In this document: positions 42,719-52,807 of the stretch, one piece after another
How the letters are laid out: every line of letters begins with the position of its first letter
Numbering within the stretch: position 1 is the stretch's first letter
Assembly: GCA_040285825.1 (NCBI GenBank)
Contig: JAUPSS010000004.1
Coordinates: forward strand, 4,285,658 to 4,349,657
Length of the DNA stretch: 64,000 nucleotides
Direction: 5' to 3'
Source: Eukaryota sp. TZLM1-RC
Taxonomy: Eukaryota; Metamonada: BaSk clade
The notes under the pieces: model-generated
What the model saw: only the letters and a program-made list of their open reading frames with translations
What the model was told of the DNA's origin: nothing
Databases searched by the model: none
Made by a program: the position numbers and the translations under genes

Positions 42719-44740
42719 CTAATAATCCATTAGTAAATGTCTATAATAAAGACCACCATTTCTAACAGTGAACGTAATTAATGGAGAAAGATGATGACCA
42801 GATGAACTAACTACTGGCTTTCGGTGCTGAAAGTCCACCTCAAGAAGGGAACTAACTGCATCAGGATCATCTAATACTGATGGTAAAACAGAGTAATCTT
42901 CAATAGAAGAAGCTCCTGTTGTTGACCAATTGGAAATGACTTTACGAACACGATTAATACCATCACTGCAGTCAACAACCATGTCATTAGACCCAGGAGT
43001 CAGTGAGACCCAACTGGATGAACATGAATAAGTTTCAGAAGAATCAGGACAAGGGAACGGAAATGGAGTTAGTGTGGTAAGTGCTGAACCTACCTTGCCG
43101 GTAAACAACTTTAAGAGACATTCACTGTTGGTACGAGATTCTCCGACCCATTCTGTAGGTTCCTGATTCACTGTGACCAAACCAGAAGTGAATGAGGTTT
43201 CAACTCGAATGTCTTGAAAGTACGCACCAACCTGATCTAAAATTAGAACGATGAGAAAGTCATACCCCAAACCTAAAGTTAACAACAGAAGGACACATAC
43301 ATAGAAACCATAAGTACCGTGATAGGGGTCCACTCCCCCTACATTATTATCAACCACGTCAAATCTCAGCTCTTCATCCCTGTACATCTTGATGTTGTTT
43401 CCTTCCATTACAATTTCAAATTCATAACGTTGACCTGCATAAAATTCCGGGATAGTACCTTCAGCGAGGACATGGGCAGGAAGCTTCCCATCAACAACTT
43501 TTACCAATGCATCTTTCTCCTCCACATGGAAATTTCCACAATCATCATGATTACTCATCATAAAAACGTAATAATGTTTATAGTCTTGCATCCCAAAGAC
43601 AAATCCCACTTCCCCGTGTGCAAAACTATTGGCACTAGTTAATAGACCCCAAGTGAATTTAATAGTGATGTCAGAGGCGACAGAGGCCAATGGATCGGGG
43701 TTATAAAGCCCCTTTGCTGGTCGAAACCCATCATCTGGAAGGATTCTGTTATGTGAATCAAAGTAAAAGTTGAAGGAAGACTCTGCTTCCATTTCAGCAT
43801 GATCAGATTGGGCTCGAGATCTACGAAGACTATGCCTCCCATTACCAATTTCCACTTGCTGCCATTCCGAAAATGTTTCATGAGAGCCTTCATCACTGTC
43901 AATATCTAAAAGAACTTCACAACAAATCCTATCAACAGTACCAAATTCCCACTTACCTACAGGTTGTTTCACTATACCGCCTACAATGAGGTTTAGGTCA
44001 CCATCATCATCAAGATCCTTTAAGGCAACTACTGTACCCACAGCATGATGAACGTAATCAAGGGCAGGGTTGGCGTGGTCATCAGATTCATCAGGTTCAG
44101 GAATGTCTATTTCATGGTAAAGAATTACATCACCAGAATTAATAATAGAAGTGGGATTTGAACTAGCAGTGTAATCAATATCAGATTTGTGAATAGAAAA
44201 CTTACAATTACCAAGGATATCAGCATCTAGATCAAAGGTTGAATTATCACAAGTATGAGAAAAGAATGTTTCTCCACAATGCTGTCCACTGTACAATTCA
44301 GAAACAAGGGATGAACAGGAAGCTTGGGCAATGAAGAGCTCCGAGCCCAGACCTGCAGCGGAAATGGCGAACGTTGATGGACGATCATCAAAGGTATTGA
44401 ATTTACGAGAATCATAATTCACAGGGGCATCGAAAGCAATTAGATCAACGTCACCAGTTTGTTTTTGGAGGTAATAGAAGGGGAAAAAGCCAAGACTTTG
44501 GAAAAAAGTTCCATGTTTATTAAAACAGAGACACAAAAAATATGAAGCGGAGTCTGGCCGTAGAAAGGATAAAGCAATAGAATCACAATGGTTCGAATCA
44601 AAAAGAAAAACAGACGATGAAATAGACGAGATACTAGAAGGCAAGGATGTTAAGAGTGAACGTTCTTGACTAATCAGGGCATACGTAGAATCTGTGAGAC
44701 CAAATGGTAGAAACAACAGTAGTGACAAAAGAAGTAGCAT
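42719..44740 (-). CDS. Secreted protein with EF-like/FG-GAP-like and concanavalin-like modules
   Basis: The ATG at 44738-44740 gives the signal peptide MLLLLSLLLFLPFG. The ectodomain has cysteine pairs, then DLDDDGDLNLIVGG (a calcium-binding-like DxDxDG loop of the FG-GAP or thrombospondin type 3 kind). A beta-sandwich region follows (HGEVGFVFGMQDYKHYYVFM ... EFEIVMEGNNIKMYRDEEL ... AYFQDIRVE) like LamG or thrombospondin C-terminal domains. Between GTYGFY and QVGAYF the open frame codes an implausible hydrophobic run. Two introns, 43300-43273 (28 nt) and 43265-43237 (29 nt), around a 7-nt exon (43272-43266) would give YGFYVWDQVGAYF and keep the frame. The mature protein would be about 654 residues before signal removal. 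No C-terminal membrane anchor is seen. Function unknown; adhesion or matrix is an inference. Confidence 0.72.
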   Translation of the reverse strand: MLLLLSLLLFLPFGLTDSTYALISQERSLLTSLPSSISSISSSVFLFDSNHCDSIALSFLRPDSASYFLCLCFNKHGTFFQSLGFFPFYYLQKQTGDVDLIAFDAPVNYDSRKFNTFDDRPSTFAISAAGLGSELFIAQASCSSLVSELYSGQHCGETFFSHTCDNSTFDLDADILGNCKFSIHKSDIDYTASSNPTSIINSGDVILYHEIDIPEPDESDDHANPALDYVHHAVGTVVALKDLDDDGDLNLIVGGIVKQPVGKWEFGTVDRICCEVLLDIDSDEGSHETFSEWQQVEIGNGRHSLRRSRAQSDHAEMEAESSFNFYFDSHNRILPDDGFRPAKGLYNPDPLASVASDITIKFTWGLLTSANSFAHGEVGFVFGMQDYKHYYVFMMSNHDDCGNFHVEEKDALVKVVDGKLPAHVLAEGTIPEFYAGQRYEFEIVMEGNNIKMYRDEELRFDVVDNNVGGVDPYHGTYGFYVCVLLLLTLGLGYDFLIVLILDQVGAYFQDIRVETSFTSGLVTVNQEPTEWVGESRTNSECLLKLFTGKVGSALTTLTPFPFPCPDSSETYSCSSSWVSLTPGSNDMVVDCSDGINRVRKVISNWSTTGASSIEDYSVLPSVLDDPDAVSSLLEVDFQHRKPVVSSSGHHLSPLITFTVRNGGLYYRHLLMDY

Positions 44741-45570
44741 CAATTTAAGCAAATACAAAAACCTAAATTGACATACCCTCAAAGTTTCCTTATGTGAGTG
44801 TATTTATTCTTTAACAAGGATTTTAGTGTTTGGTATAAGAAATTTCAACTCAGTATGAGGAAACTTAGGGTAGTCCAATCTCAAAGAGTCTCGCGTATTG
44901 TTCAGATTTCCAGTTTAAACCCATCTTTACAACAATTGAATTCATCCTTTATTCTGTATTAATATTTTTTGCATACTGAGATTCGAAAACATACAGAAAA
45001 TGAAGCAAATACAAGATATTCTGTATTTGTATCTCCCAAGTATGGATTTCAGTAAGAAATAAAAACAATATTTTGTATTTGAATATGCCTACAGCAAATG
45101 ATATCTGAAAGCTAGGTATAAATTGAATAAACGTATCTTAATTGATTTCTACCAGTTTTGTGGATAAATCAAATAGTACTGCGTCAGCTCTGCCGCTGAC
45201 GAAACCACCACCAACATAACCAAACGATGATTTATATACTATTCCATTGACGTTGAGTTGATTTGTTGATGAATAAAAAAAAGATGACATGAAGAAAGTA
45301 AAATAGTTGATATGAAAAAATTGAGGACAGATATGTGAAATCGACGTCAACATCACTCGACTGTGGAAATTTATTTTGTTTAACTCAATTTAAATCTCAA
45401 TGTTCCAAGCTATAGAAATTTCTGATGAATTTTTCAGAGTTTGACACTTAAAACGTTAAGTGAAAATCTCGAACTAGAACAGCTGAACCACAAACACTGT
45501 TTAACACATCATCTTCATGCATTCTGGTTGGTTTCAGTTAGTCAATTTGAGTTTGAACTCAGAAATAAAA
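44741..45570. other. Intergenic region with one small nuclease-like frame
   Basis: Mostly AT-rich. Reverse-strand codons at 45356-45138 read up to GGGFVSGRADAVLFDLSTKL and VEIN before a stop. The GRxDA ... VE-I-x pattern recalls motifs II and III of PD-(D/E)xK nucleases, with K replaced by N. No ATG-started gene is convincing here. Confidence 0.4.
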
Positions 45571-45643
45571 TGCTTCTTGTGAGGATCGAACTCACGACCT
45601 CAACATTATGAGTGTTGCGCGCTACCTACTGCGCTAAAGAAGC
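45571..45643 (-). tRNA. tRNA-Met (anticodon CAT), copy 2
   Basis: Identical over all 73 bases to 29615-29687, on the same strand, with different flanks apart from a few A residues. A T run (AGCTTTTTC read on +) lies on its 5' side. Confidence 0.93.
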
Positions 45644-46014
45644 TTTTTCAAATGTAATGTAGGTAAGGTACCGAAGAATTGAATGTATTTTAATTCTACA
45701 ACAATGTTTGCTCCCATTCTGTACGTTTCTACCAAGACCCAGCTGTGGGATGTCTAATGCAATATCAGACAAAGCCAAAGATTTTTAGATATGTTGCTGA
45801 ATGTAGTCGTTAATTAAAGTTGGTAAAACAGCACAATTTTTGTGAAAGCTTCAAACTGTGCCCTTGATATTCGTGGATTTATCACTTCAGGAATATACTA
45901 ATAGTTTCAAAATGGAGAAGCAGATAAAAAAACATGTACTGGAGGAGAGTTTGCGAATGTGCTTCTTCTGTTCCATTCTCATCGTATTTCGCTGTATTAA
46001 CTGTAGTAATATTA

Positions 46015-46257
46015 CCGTGTTTCCTAAAATTTTAGACGCCAAAAAAATTGGGCGATTTGGGCGATCAGAAATAAATCGCCCAATTAATAAGCACCCAATT
46101 CTTTCGTCATAATTCTGGCCCTTGTTTCTAAAAATAGATCAAAGTCTTGTTTATAGATATTTGATATGATATGACAAAAAAGTTGGGCGATAAGAAAAAA
46201 ATCGCCCAATTAATAGGCGTTTAATTTTTTTGGCGTCCAAAATTTTAGAAAACACGG
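46015..46257. mobile_element. MITE with about 40-bp terminal inverted repeats and TA duplication
   Basis: Left end CCGTGTTTCCTAAAATTTTA..., right end the complement with few mismatches, each flanked by TA (46013-46014 and 46258-46259). The inverted repeats extend through GACGCCAAAAAAATT. Inside, TCGCCCAATTAATA occurs twice in direct order near each end, and GGGCGAT occurs inverted. No coding capacity. TA target sites suggest mobilisation by a Tc1/mariner-type transposase. Confidence 0.82.
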
Positions 46258-46379
46258 TAAAAGCTCTTTTTCCTCAAGTTGAAAAACCTTAGTGCCGTGA
46301 CACTCTTTTTGAAATTTTTTTCAAAATTTGAACTGACTTAAATATCAAAACAATTTTGAAAATTGAGTTCAAACTGTTT

Positions 46380-46726
46380 TTCCAAATAGTCAAACACCTT
46401 CTGTACACTAACATATGTCTCCTAAACCAGCAAATCAACTTGTTAACAAAGGTGTCTTTGATGGAGGACCCATAATTGTAAAAGTAGACAGCCGTTTTTG
46501 TGATAAAACAATGAAGAATTGAGCTAGACGCTTTGCTCCACATTTTATCAACGAAGTGAGGGTCGTTTGTGCTCTTTGTGTAAAGTCTCTTACAAAGTTC
46601 GACTATTTTTGCATTCAATGAAGCAATTTTAACAATTGATCGTTGGTTTCCCCAGTCACTCAATGGCAAGATACCTCAAAAGATATGTATATGTTCGAAC
46701 TTTACAAAAAGAATATTTATTAAACA
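46380..46726 (+). pseudogene. Non-LTR reverse transcriptase linker fragment
   Basis: Forward strand: SSTIFAFNEAILTIDRWFPQ, SLNGKIPQ, aligning with SSTVFALNEEISRI ... FPQSFNGNIPEQ of the element at 24872-27933. It abuts the 3' end of the reverse-strand relic that follows, so the two are tail to tail. Confidence 0.65.
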
Positions 46727-48585
46727 TACACACTTAATTAAATTAATTCATAACTAATGGGACGAATATCATTGAACCAAGATGTCCTCTACAAAATCTT
46801 GATCTGCTTGCTGTCTAGCGAAAGCTGCTTCTTATTCAATTGAAAAACCGAGATCTATTAATAGTGGCAAATTGAATTCGAGAACGCCATAAAAAATGAT
46901 AAATCTTTTCATTGCTTTTTCTTGAACCATTTTTTGGAAGTCATTCAAAAAAGTTTCTGCTTCAACTGATAATTTTCCGTTTATCGAAAATGAGAAAGCA
47001 ATAAAAACTAGCTGTGTATTTCTACCAGTATTAGCTTCTTCAATCTCGTTATCATATTTCCTATGTATTTCTTTTGCTTTAAAATCAAGAGCACTCACAG
47101 GATTAAGTTTTCTTCTGTGAACCAAAGTATCATTTGCAACATTACATGAGACAAAGTCAACAATAGCTTCAGAGTTATCAATCCAATCACAGTATACATC
47201 ACCTCTATCATCAGAACCAAAATTATTCAGAGAAAGTGTTTCCTTCAGCAGGGGCTCTTTGATACACGATATCCTTGCAGTTTGTGCCATATTGAAAACA
47301 GTGTCTCTAACAGCATCATGTAATGAAGAACGATAAGTTATCAATTTAGAACAATTCAGAGCATGGCGCAAAGTGAGTTGAGGTGAATTCGAACAAATAG
47401 ATTCTTCTTTTGATAATAATTGATTAATGGGGATATTCAAAAATAATCTCATTTTTGTTACAAACGCTTCATTAGTAGCACACAATCCAAATCTTGGTGG
47501 TACAATGGTTACAAACAGTGAAGAATCTGATGACTGGTTTTCACAAACACCCTTTTCCAATAACAATGAGTGAAGATCTTGGTTTGAAACAGCCGAGCTG
47601 GAGCAAAATTTATGATTGAAGTTGGAACTAAAACACAGTCTTATAATGGTAAATTTGATATGTTTCTGCATATCTAAAGTCATCATTTGGTCAATTTTAT
47701 CGGAAATTGAGTTCAACTTTTCAAACAATTTTTTGGTAATTTCATCATTATTTCCTAAAAATGAACCCAAATGAGGAATAGCATCAATTGAATATAATTT
47801 GGCTTGAATTTCAATACCATCAACTATTGTAGAAACTGGAGAATTCGATAACAAAACACATTTAAGTAAATTAAGTCATAGGCCAATTTTGGTAAATAAT
47901 TCTTTAAAACATACAGTTGCTTTTTTCACAATATTTAAATCACCTATAAGAACAACAACATCCATATATGCAATCATTTTCAGCGAAGGAAACATCTCTT
48001 GAATTTGTAATAAAATAGGATGAATGACCAAACAAAACAAAAGAGGTCCTAACGGATCTCCTTGCTTTACACCACTTGATGAACTAAAAACGGAATTACC
48101 AAAATGTAAATTAGAATTTGTGCTATATGTTGATTAGAAATCCGGCATTAAATCCGGCATATATTGCAACAAAGCACCAAGAATACTGCAACGACTGAGT
48201 GAATTGAATGCATTACTAAAATCCAATGACATACAAACATTGGATTCATTTTGGCGAACTAATACATCTGTAGCAAATATTGCTGAAGAAACTCCATCAG
48301 TGGTATTAATTCCATTTTGAAAAAGCAATAAATTATTTTTGCTTTTTCATTGAACCTGCTTAAGCAACAAGCAGACAAAATATTATGTATGTTCTCAGAG
48401 ACCGCAATAGGACGAACATCCATTTTTGAATTCTTGACAAGTGCAGTCAAACGAGAACTTCTGAATTTTTCTGGATATTTAAGTTGACCAGTCAATATTC
48501 TATTAAAAAATTTGGTTAATAAAACAAGACAAGCCTCTGATGAAATAATTGCGGCTTTTACATGATCAATAGAAATACCAGAACG
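46727..48585 (-). pseudogene. RLE-type non-LTR retrotransposon, 5'-truncated, with internal deletion
   Basis: Close relative of 24872-27933. From 48585 it reads GISIDHVKAAIISSEACL, RPIAVSENIHNILSAC, MSLDFSNAFNSLSR (motif A), the SSGVKQGDP region, and about 47970 the MDVVVLIG-type catalytic region. A 340-codon frame (47854-46832) then runs through CICSNSPQLTLRHALNC-type zinc, DDRGDVYCDWIDN and VDFVSCNVAND. About 450 bases present in the other copy between FSSNFNH and SSAVSNQDLHSLL are missing. The 3' UTR end (TTAATTTAATTAAGTGTG) matches the other copy. Confidence 0.82.
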
Positions 48586-48749
48586 TATGAAGATGAAAAA
48601 TTAGAAAATTTATGGAGCTTGCCTGTTTGGATCAAGGTCTTTTCTTCGTTCGTTGTTGCTGGAGACAGGTGTACATGACAATCGGATATCTTGATTGTTT
48701 TTACTTGTTCAAAAACGAATAATATCACTGAATAAATTAATATTAATAA

Positions 48750-49010
48750 TTGAAACAGTTCAAATATCGTTTTCTGTGTCCTGTTTGTTTTGAAAAGGTT
48801 GCTACGTTCTTGAGAGTAACAAATTCCAGATGCTATAGAAGAGAAAAGACTCTTGCTACCACATGTCATGGTTTATTAGCTTGTAACAGTGAGAGTTGCA
48901 AACTCAGTAACAAAGGCTCAACAAAGCTTTTCAATAGACATAAGCTGGCTGGTCTGAATATGTTTGCAATTGCTGAAGCGAGGATGAGTGGTAATGAAAG
49001 GCCTCAGTAG
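48750..49010 (+). pseudogene. Zinc-ribbon fragment, possibly transposase-derived
   Basis: An 86-codon frame: CPVCFEKVATFLRV, YRREKTLATTCHGLLACNS, ESCKLSNKGSTKLFNRHKLA, GLNMFAIAEARMSGNERPQ. The CxxC ... C-x6-C spacing followed by NR-x-x-x-A-x-LN resembles the C-terminal zinc ribbon and D-x-N-A-A-x-N helix of OrfB/TnpB/Fanzor-like nucleases, with the aspartate lost. No upstream catalytic part is found. It could equally be an unrelated small protein. Confidence 0.35.
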
Positions 49011-49309
49011 CTGTGTAGTAGATAGTTGTTGTAATTATTCTGCACGAAAATTGATCGTGTATTTATGGGAATTTCCCATTATTCAGCTTATCCAAGGCAA
49101 TCAGCTGTCAAATAAAGATTTATAGACAACAGCTGACGGAGAGAATTGATGTTTGAAAGAATTTCAAAGGTCAAAGGCATCTCAATAGGTCAGAAACACA
49201 AAAAAGAGATTAGGGAGGGATTAGGGAAAAAAAGGGATTTGTATTCAACCTAAAATTCAACCACAGAATAATTTCCCACATTCACTCATTAAAGACAATA
49301 TATGTAAGA

Positions 49310-50347
49310 ATGGTATCACCAATACATCAACCTCCACTTACATTTGACGAGATCCTTCCTAATGCCACACACATGATTCTTTCTACGTATTTCTCAGCTC
49401 TGTCTTGTGCAGAATCCAATTACCCTGTTGAATACTCTGCTGCCGTTAAAATTCAATCCTTATGGCGACGACATCGTGCACGATCCTCATTTTTCTCTCT
49501 CAGGTCTTCTACAGTACTTGTTCAACGTCTAATCAGAGGCTTCTCAACTCGTAAACTTTGCCTCAAACTCAAGTCCCAACATCAAGAAAACGTCCTCACC
49601 CAACAGAAACACTCCGCTGCTACTCTTATTCAACGACATTTCAGAGGGTACCAGTCTCGTAAACATAAAGGGGATTTTTATAAATCTAAGGCTTTATTAA
49701 ACTCAGTGATAGAAATTAATTCCAAGACACGGGCTGAATTACAATCTTTAAGTGAAAAAAACCAGCTTGAACAAGAGTTAATCACAAAGGAAAAGGAAGA
49801 AACGCAGTTTCTCCGCACTATAAGTTGTCAGCATCATTTGTTATCCACTGCCTGTCAAGCAGGAATCTATAAACCCCCAATCAAATCATCAATCAGTGAT
49901 GATGTGCCTATTGAGGAACTCATCAATCAAAACACACGTGACCAGCTCAGAAAACCAAAGAAAAGGAAGATTAATGTTGAAAAATTCCGACTAGTGGTAA
50001 CGGAAGCTCCTCCAGGCCCTTTTTTAGACAAATCTGTTGTCGATTACTTAAGGAACAAGCCCAATCAAAGTACCATTAGGACAGCAGAGCCTTTTGAAAT
50101 TGAAAAAAGAAAATCTAATATTGAACGTGTTGTTAATGATCAGTTTATAAAGAAGGTTCATAGTAAACTCTTTACAAATGTCTCCAAGCCAAAGCCAATC
50201 ACTTTTGAACCAACTGTTCGGTGCTCTGATTCTTTTAATGACAGTAGACCAGCGTTTTCAAGGGGGAGATTGCTCACCACAAAGCCAAAGGAGACGTTCG
50301 ATGAAGCTCATGAAGAATTTAGAAAAAGTAGGTTATTAAAAAGCTAA
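49310..50347 (+). CDS. SPATA17-like IQ-motif protein
   Basis: 345 residues, no intron, ATG at 49310. Three IQ motifs near the N-terminus: AAVKIQSLWRRHRAR (44-58), VLVQRLIRGFSTRK (69-82) and AATLIQRHFRGYQSRK (103-118). A glutamate/lysine-rich coiled stretch follows, then a conserved-looking VTEAPPGPFLDKSVV region. The number and placement of IQ motifs and the overall length match SPATA17, a calmodulin-binding protein of motile cilia (central apparatus) in animals and many flagellates. If correct, the organism builds motile flagella at some stage. Other IQ proteins cannot be excluded. The gene converges on the ARM-like gene with 32 bases between stop codons. Confidence 0.65.
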   Translation: MVSPIHQPPLTFDEILPNATHMILSTYFSALSCAESNYPVEYSAAVKIQSLWRRHRARSSFFSLRSSTVLVQRLIRGFSTRKLCLKLKSQHQENVLTQQKHSAATLIQRHFRGYQSRKHKGDFYKSKALLNSVIEINSKTRAELQSLSEKNQLEQELITKEKEETQFLRTISCQHHLLSTACQAGIYKPPIKSSISDDVPIEELINQNTRDQLRKPKKRKINVEKFRLVVTEAPPGPFLDKSVVDYLRNKPNQSTIRTAEPFEIEKRKSNIERVVNDQFIKKVHSKLFTNVSKPKPITFEPTVRCSDSFNDSRPAFSRGRLLTTKPKETFDEAHEEFRKSRLLKS

Positions 50348-50379
50348 GGAAAAAATGGAAAAAAAATGTTGTAATTTAT

Positions 50380-52442
50380 TTAAAATAAATCAAGTTTATT
50401 TAAATATTGAGTGAATTCGTTACAAAAAGAATCATTTGCAGATTTAATTGCACACAATTCAAGATCATCTCTTAATAACTTTAATAAAACAATTAATTCT
50501 GACTTGGAATTTTCGATTGTTTTTCTTACGATTTTAAAAATTAATTTTCTGATAACTTGATCTTCTGAATAGTCGATGGAAAGTTCTAACAAATACTTGA
50601 AAAATTCAACAATTATATCAGAAAAGAAGAAAGAAAATCCAAAACGAAAAGAGAGAATTTGCAAACCTCAGAAATAAAATCAAAACTTGAATTAAATTGC
50701 TTTAATTTCTCCAAGTTGATGTAAATTAAATCTAACAAAAGAGAATTGGAAGGCTGAAACCAGTTTAGTTGGATAACTTTTCGAATATTTTTCAACAATA
50801 TAAAACAAATTTCAGAATCATTTGACTTTGACAAAATGCTTTTAGACCCAAGTAAATATTGCTTGACTTGCTTTACACTTTTAACATTCATTTTTTTAAT
50901 AATCAGGCCCAAGGTCGTAATCAGAGCAGGCACATGATTATTATCATGTAAAATTGAATTTAAAACCGAGAAACAATTGACTGATTGAAGATAGACAACT
51001 CCATTTGAAGTATTTAATAATATTGTAGAAACAATCTTACAAACGCCAATAATTGCTATACTATTACAATTAAATTCAACATCTGACTTTAAAATTGAAT
51101 TGAATAGGTTCCAAAGTATTTCAAATGTTTTGGAATTGTGGAAGAATGATTGGATTAAAACAACATGAAGGGAAATTAGAAAAGAAAGAAACTCGCATAA
51201 TAATCCAAACAAATTGATTAAAAAATAGACTTTTTTTAGGCTTTTCATTGGTTGAGTAATTCCAGAATGAATTAAATTAAACAGATCAGAAAAGCAAAGT
51301 AACAGAGAGCTTTCTTCAAGTGTTATAAAGATGCAGGGAAAACAGCCAATAATTTGGGAAATAGAAGAGATCAGCGAGGAAATCAGAGCAAAATTTTGGG
51401 GTTTTTGACAATGAATAGCGTGTCTACAGACTTTCAGCACCTGAAATAAAGATTTAGCAACTGAAAATTCAATTGAACCAACAAAAACCTCACCATCTTC
51501 AGTTAGTTGAATAATAAAATGAATTAATGATAGAAAAGACGCTAAAGCTTGAATATTGGATTCAGACGTTTTCAAAAATAAATCAAACAGAGTAGAAATG
51601 CCATCAAAAGAAATAAAATTTTGTCTATAATTGGGATCACTTTGAAAATTTTGACGAATCCTGACAATTGACCTATTCATTGAAGACTTCAACCCATTCA
51701 GATCTTCTTGTACAACATTCCTTGCTGAAAACACCCTTGCTCTACTTCCTCTGCTGTCACTTCTAGGAGTGGAGGAGTGACGGGAGAGTGATCGTAGAAA
51801 ACCAGTGGAAGGACGGGAAGAGTGGAGAGGAGTTCCAGGAGGGGGTACGGGACCTGTGAACGAGCAGGGTTCAGATGACGTGATTGATGACGTGGCGATG
51901 AGTAATGCTTCGTTGGTAATACCCAGCTCTGGATTGATTGACGAGTATTGCGGCAGTGGCAGATGTCTTTTAGAGCATGGGAAAGCTGGAGAGACTTGAT
52001 GGTGGGAGGATCGTTTTATCCATCTGGGAGAGTAGAGAGAGAATCGGTTAGAGGAGATTGATAGGTTGGATGATTGAGAAGGGTAATTACGAGAACTGGA
52101 CAACTTACGAGTGGTTGAAAGGGGCAGAGGGGATGGTGGAGGTAGATGGCCAAATTGAGAAGGAGAAAGTGAATGTGGAGATGTAGAACATTGAAGAAAG
52201 ACATGACCATTGTTGTTGATCTTGGGTAGGGTAGATGATTTGGTTGGTGTTTTCATTGTTTTTGAAGGTGTGAATGGTTGTGACGAACATTTTTCTAATG
52301 GAAGATGAGGTACTGTGATGTGAATATTAGCAGCTGAAGATGAAGTATTTTTAAGAGAGTTAGGCGGTGGTATGTTGAGAGATATTGAATAGAGAGCATC
52401 CTGGAGAAAGTACTCATCATCAGAGCTTTGGGGAGATGACAT
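50380..52442 (-). CDS. ARM/HEAT-like protein with long disordered N-terminus
   Basis: Model: exon 52442-50667 (592 codons) and exon 50595-50380 (71 codons plus stop), joined across a 71-nt intron (GTTTGC...TTCAAG) that restores the frame exactly. The intron interior has no earlier AG. The first 260 residues are serine/proline-rich and low complexity, with probable phosphorylation sites. From about 265 on the protein is all-helical and leucine/isoleucine-rich with repeated short helices (DGISTLFDLFLKTSESNIQA, ALASFLSLIHFIIQL), like armadillo-type solenoids. I do not recognise a named family. A large scaffold or binding role is an inference. Confidence 0.7.
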
Positions 52443-52619
52443 CGTCAGAAATTGACATCGGCTAGCAGCACACTAATGCCAAATTGCAATAACCTGTTGA
52501 GATTACTGGAGTTGATGAAATATATATAATTCTAAAACTATACTTTTTTTTCAGAACTAACATTTGTTATTTATTAAAACTATACTAGTACCTTTTGTAA
52601 AAAAAATACTAGTACCCAA

Positions 52620-52676
52620 TGTTAGAATTCCGAACGTTCGCAACCCTTCCGAACGTTCGGCCGAACTAGTTTTTGT
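52620..52676 (+). repeat. Dyad-rich repeat block before the hAT gene
   Basis: TGTTAGAATTCC, two GAACGTTC dyads starting 19 bases apart, then GAACTAGTTTTTGTT; compare 8296-8363. Just before it, CTAGTACC occurs twice (52585-52616). Confidence 0.5.
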
Positions 52677-52807
52677 TCATTTACACGTGTCAACACAGTT
52701 TTGTTTAAAAATGTTTTCCAAATCCCTATTTCAACTACTACAATAGATTTCATTGTTTAAAAATCTGTATTCATACATAAATCCCTTCTTTACATCAACT
52801 TTCTTCA

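Noticed and set aside
43319-43642. Forward-strand open frame inside the secreted-protein gene
   Set aside because: It lies wholly within a better supported reverse-strand gene and has no features of its own.
45160-45215. Hammerhead-ribozyme-like GCTGACGAAAC hairpin
   Set aside because: The conserved CUGANGA and GAAA elements are not arranged around three stems; it is a simple GTCAGC/GCTGAC hairpin.
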